Shown here: positions 59,109 to 64,000 of the stretch, one piece after another
How positions within the stretch are numbered: position 1 is the stretch's first letter
Layout: each line of letters opens with the position of its first letter
DNA from: Brevibacillus sp.
GTDB taxonomy: Bacteria; Bacillota; Bacilli; Brevibacillales; Brevibacillaceae
Length of the DNA: 64,000 nucleotides
Assembly (NCBI GenBank): GCA_017656235.1
Contig: JACDOF010000001.1
Span: 682,001 to 746,000, forward strand
Direction: 5' to 3'
Notes under the pieces: generated by a model
What the model saw: the letters and a program-made list of their open reading frames with translations, nothing else
Told to the model about the DNA's origin: nothing
Database searches by the model: none
Position numbers and translations under genes: made by a program

Positions 59109-60950
59109 ATGCAACTGCTCGAACACTACCTCCGACTGTTTCGGGCCAGTTCAGGGGATACAGTCCCCCGGGAAGTGGAGATCAGCCTGAGGGAGATCGC
59201 GGCCATCCTATGCTGCACCGATCGGAACGCGAAGCTGGTTCTCCACAAAATGGAGCGGCTGCAATGGCTTTGCTGGCAGCCCGGAAGAGGGCGGGGGCAC
59301 CGCTCATCGCTTACGTTTTGTGTCACACCGCAAGATCTGTTGGTTCACGCTGCCATGGAGCAGGTGCAGAAGGGCGAGATACAATCAGCTCGCGCTTTTG
59401 TGAAGAAGTGGGGAGACGAGTATCCCACGTTTGCGGGACAGTTCCAGCGCTGGCTGCAAAGCCAGTTTGGCTGGCACGTCAGCAGGCAGGGAAAGCGAAG
59501 AGTGGATACGCTGCGCCTGTACCTGGAAAAACCGTTTGCCATCCTCGATCCGGCTTATGTGCTGCTTCGGTCGGAGTGGAATCCGGTGAGCCATGTATGC
59601 AGCGGTCTTGTCCGGTATGATCATGCCTTGCAGCAGGTCGTACCTGACCTGGCCTACCATTGGGAACAGAACGAGTCCGCGAACGAATGGCATTTCTACT
59701 TGCGAAAAGGGGTGCTGTTCCATCACGGTCGGCAGTTCACCGCCGACGACGTGCGATACAGCCTGCAGCGCTTGCGCCAGTCCAACCCGGAATCGCCGCA
59801 CCGCTGGCTGGCCGAAGAGGTGAAAGACGTTCAGGTATTGGATGCGTTCACCTTACGGATCGAACTGCACCGCCCCAACCAGCTCTTCTTGCAGTTTCTC
59901 AGCAAGGAGTATCTGGGCATTGTACCTGCCGATTACACGGAACAAATGGGCGATTCCTTTGCGCGAATGCCGGTGGGGACAGGGCCGTTTCGCCTGGTCA
60001 GGAACGATGATACCATGTTGGTGCTGGAAGCAAACGAAACCTATTTCGGCGAGCGCCCCTTTCTGGATCGGATTGAGTATAGGTTCATGCCGAAGCACGA
60101 ACGAAAAGGAATACCGGAAGCACCTGAGATTCGCTACACTCCACCGACAGCTCCGGTAGTGGGTCGAACGGAGCGCTCCGATCCGCAAAGAACCGCCGAA
60201 ACGCCCACGTGTCTCGCCGGAAGAGAGGAGCGCGCGTTCCAGTATCTCAGTCTGAACGCCAATAAGCCTGGTCCCACCCAATCATGGTCATTCCGGGCGG
60301 CATTAAAGCGAATCCTCGATCCGGCGGTATTGATAGCCGAGTTGGGTGGCAGCAGGGAGCCGGCCGACGTGGAGGGAACTGCAGGAATGAATACCGGCGG
60401 CAGCCAGTCCATTGATCCCGAGGGTCGGGAGAAGGTCACTCGACTGCTGCGCGAAAGTGACTATCGGGGAGCCGCGCTTCAACTGTTTACGTTTCCTGAT
60501 GAGGACCACCGGGAGGATGCAGAATGGATTCGGCAGCGCTGCCGTTTATTTGGTGTAAACCTGGAGATTAGTTACGTTACGCCGGTCGAACTGGCATCTC
60601 CGGCCTTGCTGAAAGAAGCCGATCTGGTGCTGGACAGCGCCAACATGGATAAGAGAAAAGAGCTCTCCCTGCTGGAGTTTCTCTACAGCGGCGTTGGCAG
60701 TCTGCGCTATCATCTGCCAGCGGCGATGTTGTCCGAACTAAGACGGCAGGTTTCTCGCTTGTTGGCCTGTCCGATTGACCCAGAGAGGAGTCATCTGGCA
60801 GATGTGATTTGGCGCCGGCTTCTTAAAGAGCACCTCTTTCTTCCGCTGTACCGGAATCGGGTGAACGTGCTGGTTGATCCCAGACTGCGCGGCATTCACC
60901 TGAATTCCTACGGCTGGATTGACTGCCGACAGGTGTTTGTCACCAGGTAA
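59109..60950 (+). CDS. SgrR-like transcriptional regulator with fused peptide/nickel-type binding domain
   Basis: 613 residues. The N-terminal ~115 residues form a winged-helix-like SgrR DNA-binding domain (SLREIAAILCCTDRNAK); the rest is a family-5 solute-binding protein domain (GLVRYDHALQQVVPDLAYHW, FYLRKGVLFHHGRQFTADDVRYSL in pattern, VGTGPFRL). There is no signal peptide, so the binding domain is intracellular and probably senses a small molecule. Divergent arrangement with an MFS transporter is typical for this family. No ribosome site better than the first ATG was found. Confidence 0.88.
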   Translation: MQLLEHYLRLFRASSGDTVPREVEISLREIAAILCCTDRNAKLVLHKMERLQWLCWQPGRGRGHRSSLTFCVTPQDLLVHAAMEQVQKGEIQSARAFVKKWGDEYPTFAGQFQRWLQSQFGWHVSRQGKRRVDTLRLYLEKPFAILDPAYVLLRSEWNPVSHVCSGLVRYDHALQQVVPDLAYHWEQNESANEWHFYLRKGVLFHHGRQFTADDVRYSLQRLRQSNPESPHRWLAEEVKDVQVLDAFTLRIELHRPNQLFLQFLSKEYLGIVPADYTEQMGDSFARMPVGTGPFRLVRNDDTMLVLEANETYFGERPFLDRIEYRFMPKHERKGIPEAPEIRYTPPTAPVVGRTERSDPQRTAETPTCLAGREERAFQYLSLNANKPGPTQSWSFRAALKRILDPAVLIAELGGSREPADVEGTAGMNTGGSQSIDPEGREKVTRLLRESDYRGAALQLFTFPDEDHREDAEWIRQRCRLFGVNLEISYVTPVELASPALLKEADLVLDSANMDKRKELSLLEFLYSGVGSLRYHLPAAMLSELRRQVSRLLACPIDPERSHLADVIWRRLLKEHLFLPLYRNRVNVLVDPRLRGIHLNSYGWIDCRQVFVTR

Positions 60951-60995
60951 ATCAAATTGACCTCGGAAAAACATGGTATGAAAGAGGGATGCCTT

Positions 60996-62183
60996 TTGCG
61001 GAACAAGGTGTACTACCTGACTGGAGCCGGTGCAAGCAGTTTAGGAGACGGGATCCAACAAATCGGCATGATCTGGATGATTTATCACTATACCGGAAGT
61101 ACGTTTTCCATCGGGGTCATGATCGCGATCAACTACCTACCCAGCATCTTCCTTACCCCTTTGCTCAGTGTATTGGCCGATCACCACGATGTCCAAAAAC
61201 TTGCTGTTCGCATCGACCTGATTCGCTTTGCCGCCACGGCGGCCACTGCTGTCTTGATTTTGTTGCAGTGGGGATCGGCGGAACTTTTGTATGCGCTGCA
61301 AGCGATATTGGCCATCTGTTATACCCTGTTCAAACCGTCCTCGCAGAGTTTGATCAAAAGGACATTTGACGATCAGGACCTCGCCTTTGTCTTATCAAAG
61401 TCCATGTCGGTCAATATGACGGCAACGATGGCTGGTTCCGGTCTGGCCGGCCTTTTGTTATCCGCTGCATCCCCAGGAATCTGCTTTGCCCTGAACGCGC
61501 TCAGCTTCCTCGTTTCCGCCTGGTGCAACCAGGCTCTTTGGCCGACTTTCGATCGAGAAGAACGTCCGGGAAAGATTCGTTTCGGCAAGGAACTGGTGGA
61601 AGGCGGCCGGTTTCTTGTCACCCAGCGCGGGATGCTCTATCTGTTGTTTCTATCGGTTATCAGCAGTGCCGCCCTGCAGATGACTGCCGCTGTCCTGCTG
61701 CCTTATGCCCGCCATTTCGGCGGGGGAGGATCAATGTACGCACTGTTTGACATCCTGTTTACAGGTGGCACCGTTCTGGCCGGGTTGGTCACGGACAGAG
61801 CCTTGCGCCGTTGGGGGCTGCACACGGTGAAGCTGACGATGGCCGGAATGGCACTGCTCTCCCTTTGCAATGCGCTCAGCAGTCAAGTCTGGGCGGCCTG
61901 CATCAGTCTGATCGGGCTGGGCTTCTTTACCATGATGCACCTGCTCACCATACAGACGATGATTCAGCTGCTTACGCCGTCTGAATTCATTGGTCGGGTC
62001 GTCGGTCTGCGGACGGTGATCGCCTCCATGACGAAGGTGAGCGCTTCCCTGCTGACTGGGTACCTGCTGTCGTTCGTGGGACTGGCGTACGTCTTTTTGG
62101 GGTTCGGTCTGTTGGTCGTGCTGTCCCTGGCAACAACGAACAGAGTGAAACAGATCAGGCTTCCGTCCGCCTTGTTTCGATAA
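60996..62183 (+). CDS. MFS transporter
   Basis: About 395 residues with 12 hydrophobic segments; N-terminal LTGAGASSLGDGIQQIGMIW and loop VLADHHDVQKLAV correspond to the MFS_3/enterobactin-exporter-like group (relatives of MefA). The start is uncertain: TTG 60996 is placed seven bases behind AAAGAGGG and gives a natural N-terminus, whereas ATG 60978 has a poor ribosome site. It follows the SgrR-like gene and may share its transcript. A terminator follows. Confidence 0.85.
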   Translation: MRNKVYYLTGAGASSLGDGIQQIGMIWMIYHYTGSTFSIGVMIAINYLPSIFLTPLLSVLADHHDVQKLAVRIDLIRFAATAATAVLILLQWGSAELLYALQAILAICYTLFKPSSQSLIKRTFDDQDLAFVLSKSMSVNMTATMAGSGLAGLLLSAASPGICFALNALSFLVSAWCNQALWPTFDREERPGKIRFGKELVEGGRFLVTQRGMLYLLFLSVISSAALQMTAAVLLPYARHFGGGGSMYALFDILFTGGTVLAGLVTDRALRRWGLHTVKLTMAGMALLSLCNALSSQVWAACISLIGLGFFTMMHLLTIQTMIQLLTPSEFIGRVVGLRTVIASMTKVSASLLTGYLLSFVGLAYVFLGFGLLVVLSLATTNRVKQIRLPSALFR

Positions 62184-62210
62184 GGAAAGGGCGCATGGAT
62201 GCTTGTGCAC

Positions 62211-62242
62211 AGGTCAACCGCTTTCCCCGGTTGGCCTTTTTG
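62211..62242 (+). terminator. Intrinsic terminator after the MFS gene
   Basis: AGGTCAACCG (62211-62220) pairs with CGGTTGGCCT (62228-62237) with one wobble, followed by TTTTT (62237-62241). Confidence 0.87.
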
Positions 62243-62270
62243 ACGTTTCTGTGTACCCGCTCCAGGCAAA

Positions 62271-62308
62271 TCAGGGGATTCCCTCAACATGATCAGGGAG
62301 TTCCCTGA
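62271..62308. promoter_or_regulatory. Tandem dyad operators upstream of the ba3 oxidase operon
   Basis: TCAGGGGATTCCCTCA (62271-62286) and TCAGGGAGTTCCCTGA (62293-62308) are near-identical; the second is a perfect seven-base dyad with a two-base centre. Centres are 22 bases apart, close to two helical turns. TACAAT at 62332-62337 is a -10 candidate, so a regulator bound here would sit on or just above the promoter. The regulator is not identified. Confidence 0.6.
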
Positions 62309-62368
62309 CTTACTTTTCCACCCCCGAACTTTACAATAACAATGAAATCAACGAGGAGAGGAGGGAGT

Positions 62369-62530
62369 ATGGTGGTACAGCCAGGTATACCCCAACCGGA
62401 TCGACAGCATCCGCAGACAGAGCGGAAAGACTCGTCGCTGAAGGGCACGTTTGCGGCGGTGCTGCTCCTGGGGGCGTTTATCGTCGTCTGCTGGTTTGCC
62501 GTCTTCTCTCTGTTTGTCAGCAGGGGGTAG
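62369..62530 (+). CDS. cbaD: Cytochrome c oxidase subunit IIa (ba3-type)
   Basis: 53 residues: a polar N-terminus followed by one membrane helix (TFAAVLLLGAFIVVCW) and the SRG ending typical of CoxIIa proteins of ba3 oxidases. It stabilises the subunit I/II pair in the membrane. ATG 62369 follows GAGGAGAGGAGGG; an upstream ATG at 62342 lies before the ribosome site and was not used. It is the first gene of the oxidase operon. Confidence 0.82.
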   Translation: MVVQPGIPQPDRQHPQTERKDSSLKGTFAAVLLLGAFIVVCWFAVFSLFVSRG

Positions 62531-62584
62531 CGATCAGCGCAGGCAGGGAAACCGGATTGACTCTGAGGTTAGGAGGATGTAATC

Positions 62585-63067
62585 ATGCATTTGCATCGTT
62601 ATGAAAAGATGTGGTTGATGTTCGGAGGTGGAGCGCTTCTCCTGTTTGTCATCATCCTTACCGTCAATGCCTATGCGATGGGGAACATGCCGCCGAGCCA
62701 CATGCAGATGATCGAGCCGTCCAAGGTGGATGAAACGCCTCCGTTTGACAAACCGGGACTCCGGCAGATTGGCGAGAACGAATACGAGCTGGTGATGACC
62801 TCGTTCGTGTTCGGGTACGCTCCGGCCAACGTGGAGATTCCGGCGGGGGCGACGGTCCACTTCATCGTTACCAGCAAAGATGTGGTCCACGGGTTTCAAA
62901 TTCCCGGCACCAACGTGAACACGATGGTGCTGCCCGGACATATCAGCAGGGTGACCCAGACGTTTGCTGAACCGGGTGAGTATCTGATCTTGTGCAACGA
63001 ATACTGTGGTGCAGGCCATCACGTGATGGCCACCAAACTGATCGTTGCGGATGAAGGAAAGGAGTGA
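62585..63067 (+). CDS. cbaB: Cytochrome c oxidase subunit II (ba3-type, CuA)
   Basis: 160 residues: one N-terminal membrane helix (FGGGALLLFVIILTV) and an outward cupredoxin domain with the CuA ligands in VVHGF and CNEYCGAGHHVM (Cys, Cys, His, Met). The short length and single helix mark the ba3 family rather than caa3. It receives electrons from cytochrome c and passes them to subunit I. Ribosome site TTAGGAGG. Confidence 0.93.
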   Translation: MHLHRYEKMWLMFGGGALLLFVIILTVNAYAMGNMPPSHMQMIEPSKVDETPPFDKPGLRQIGENEYELVMTSFVFGYAPANVEIPAGATVHFIVTSKDVVHGFQIPGTNVNTMVLPGHISRVTQTFAEPGEYLILCNEYCGAGHHVMATKLIVADEGKE

Positions 63068-63071
63068 CGGT

Positions 63072-64000
63072 GTGGTGACCACGGAAAAAACGCTGTCTTT
63101 GCGCGACAGGCAGGTGGATCAAGCGACGTCCAGATTAAGTCTGGCCTACCTGTTCGTCGCATTTTCCGCCTTTGGCATCGCCGCGCTGGCCGGGATGCTG
63201 CAGGCGATGGTACGCGGCGGGTTGATCACTCTTCCCGGTGGAATCAATTACTATCAGATTTTGACGGCACACGGTGTTTTGTTGGGACTTGTCTTTACGA
63301 CCTTTTTTATCATCGGGTTTCTCTTTTCCGGCATGGCTCGCACGACGGGCGGGTCGCTGCCGGTCGCTGCCCGTTCGCTGGGCTGGAGCGGCTGGAGCTT
63401 GATGGTGGCCGGGACGCTGATGGGCACCGTCACCATTCTGCAAAATGACGCCTCTGTGCTCTACACGTTTTACGCTCCGATGAAAGCATCACCGCTCTTC
63501 TACATCGGGATGGCGCTGGTCGTCGTGGGCAGTTGGGTGGCCGGCTGGGGCATATTTGCCGCCTACCGCAGATGGCGGCGCGATCACCAGGGCAGCACAT
63601 CCCCGCTGTTCGCGTTCATGGCTGTGGCTACGATGCTGCTGTGGCAAATTGCCACACTGGGCGTGGCGATTGAGGTGCTGTTCCAGTTGATTCCCTGGTC
63701 GCTGGGGTGGGTGCCGGAGGTAAACGTGCTGCTCAGCCGCACCTTGTTCTGGTACTTTGGCCATCCGCTCGTCTACTTCTGGCTGATGCCGGCATACATT
63801 TCCTGGTATATCAACATTCCCAAGATAATTGGCGGGCGGATATTCAGTGATTCGCTTGCACGGCTTTCCTTCGTTCTGCTGATCCTGTTTTCCATTCCGG
63901 TCGGTTTTCATCACCAGTTGATGGAACCGGGCATTTCAGCGGGCTGGAAACTGGTCCACGTCATCCTGACCCTGACCGTTGTCATCCCGTCTTTGATGAC
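63072..64000 (+). CDS. cbaA: Cytochrome c oxidase subunit I (ba3-type), 3' end outside window
   Basis: The open frame from GTG 63072 runs off the right edge (309 codons visible). Haem-copper features: low-spin haem His in LTAHGVLLGL, CuB His and cross-link Tyr in YFGHPLVYFWLMP, the paired His in GFHHQLMEP, and many membrane helices. It reduces oxygen to water at the haem-copper centre. AAAGGAG precedes the start by seven bases; a second GTG at 63075 is an alternative start. Confidence 0.93.
   Translation, partial: MVTTEKTLSLRDRQVDQATSRLSLAYLFVAFSAFGIAALAGMLQAMVRGGLITLPGGINYYQILTAHGVLLGLVFTTFFIIGFLFSGMARTTGGSLPVAARSLGWSGWSLMVAGTLMGTVTILQNDASVLYTFYAPMKASPLFYIGMALVVVGSWVAGWGIFAAYRRWRRDHQGSTSPLFAFMAVATMLLWQIATLGVAIEVLFQLIPWSLGWVPEVNVLLSRTLFWYFGHPLVYFWLMPAYISWYINIPKIIGGRIFSDSLARLSFVLLILFSIPVGFHHQLMEPGISAGWKLVHVILTLTVVIPSLM

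Noticed and set aside
1-64000. CRISPR array, insertion sequences or phage genes
   Set aside because: No regularly spaced repeats, transposase or phage structural motifs were seen anywhere in the window.

Overview
The window looks like chromosomal DNA of a Gram-positive member of the Bacillota, probably a Bacillales/Brevibacillus-like, possibly thermophilic organism. The reasons are strong Shine-Dalgarno sequences (AAAGGAGG type), frequent GTG/TTG starts, a moderately high GC content, a ba3-type cytochrome oxidase with a small IIa subunit, and hairpin-plus-T terminators. The species is an inference. No rRNA, tRNA, insertion sequence or CRISPR array was seen.

Positions 1-47800 are filled almost entirely by plus-strand, tightly packed and often overlapping genes that read as one large natural-product biosynthetic cluster; its left end lies outside the window. 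Modules in order: (i) an inactive-looking ketosynthase/chain-length-factor-like protein, a complete ketosynthase, a ketoreductase and an acyl carrier protein (191-3393); (ii) a DUF1702 protein and an UnbV/ASPIC FG-GAP lipoprotein (3377-6135), families best known from enediyne clusters; (iii) an AMP-forming ligase (6163-7662); (iv) sugar genes (7649-14778): UDP-sugar dehydrogenase, decarboxylase/epimerase-like SDR, glycosyltransferase, sugar nucleotidyltransferase, DegT aminotransferase and a clan GH-A glycosidase; (v) a zinc alcohol dehydrogenase and a second carrier protein; (vi) a complete molybdenum hydroxylase with its maturation factors (16294-21677); (vii) a pair of KASIII-like proteins, one with and one without the catalytic Cys; (viii) an OmpR-like regulator with a degenerate receiver; (ix) a coupled run of PhyH dioxygenase, TIM-barrel isomerase, metallopeptidase, small-molecule kinase, HAD phosphatase, nucleotidyltransferase, UGT-type glycosyltransferase and AcpS (24523-31505); (x) two small minus-strand genes and an AraC regulator; (xi) a Cys-His-Asp protein, a third carrier protein, GalU, an adenylation-carrier protein, a protein of unknown function and an argininosuccinate-synthase-like enzyme; (xii) a minus-strand RidA protein, an amidohydrolase, a three-gene ABC-2 exporter, a coiled-coil protein, a half-sized and a full-sized acyl-CoA dehydrogenase, and a second Cys-His-Asp protein. 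GalU, the UDP-sugar dehydrogenase, the decarboxylase-like SDR and the aminotransferase together suggest an amino-pentose sugar. The four carrier domains, three condensing-enzyme sets, two ligases and the exporter suggest a glycosylated, acyl-chain-derived product that is pumped out.

From 47800 on the content is ordinary: a GyrI-like protein behind a clear sigma-A promoter, a D,D-/L,D-carboxypeptidase, a 3-hydroxyisobutyrate-dehydrogenase-like enzyme, a sensor kinase with a fused solute-binding domain plus a sigma-54 response regulator, an amino-acid ABC transporter behind a sigma-54 promoter, and a ureohydrolase. A divergent MFS transporter/SgrR-like regulator pair follows, then a second MFS transporter and the start of a ba3 oxidase operon (subunits IIa, II and partial I), preceded by two near-identical tandem dyads that look like operators.

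No gene-free stretch exceeds 300 bases; the largest gaps (40277-40562, 50445-50730, 32121-32347, 14779-14973, 62184-62368) are described as features.
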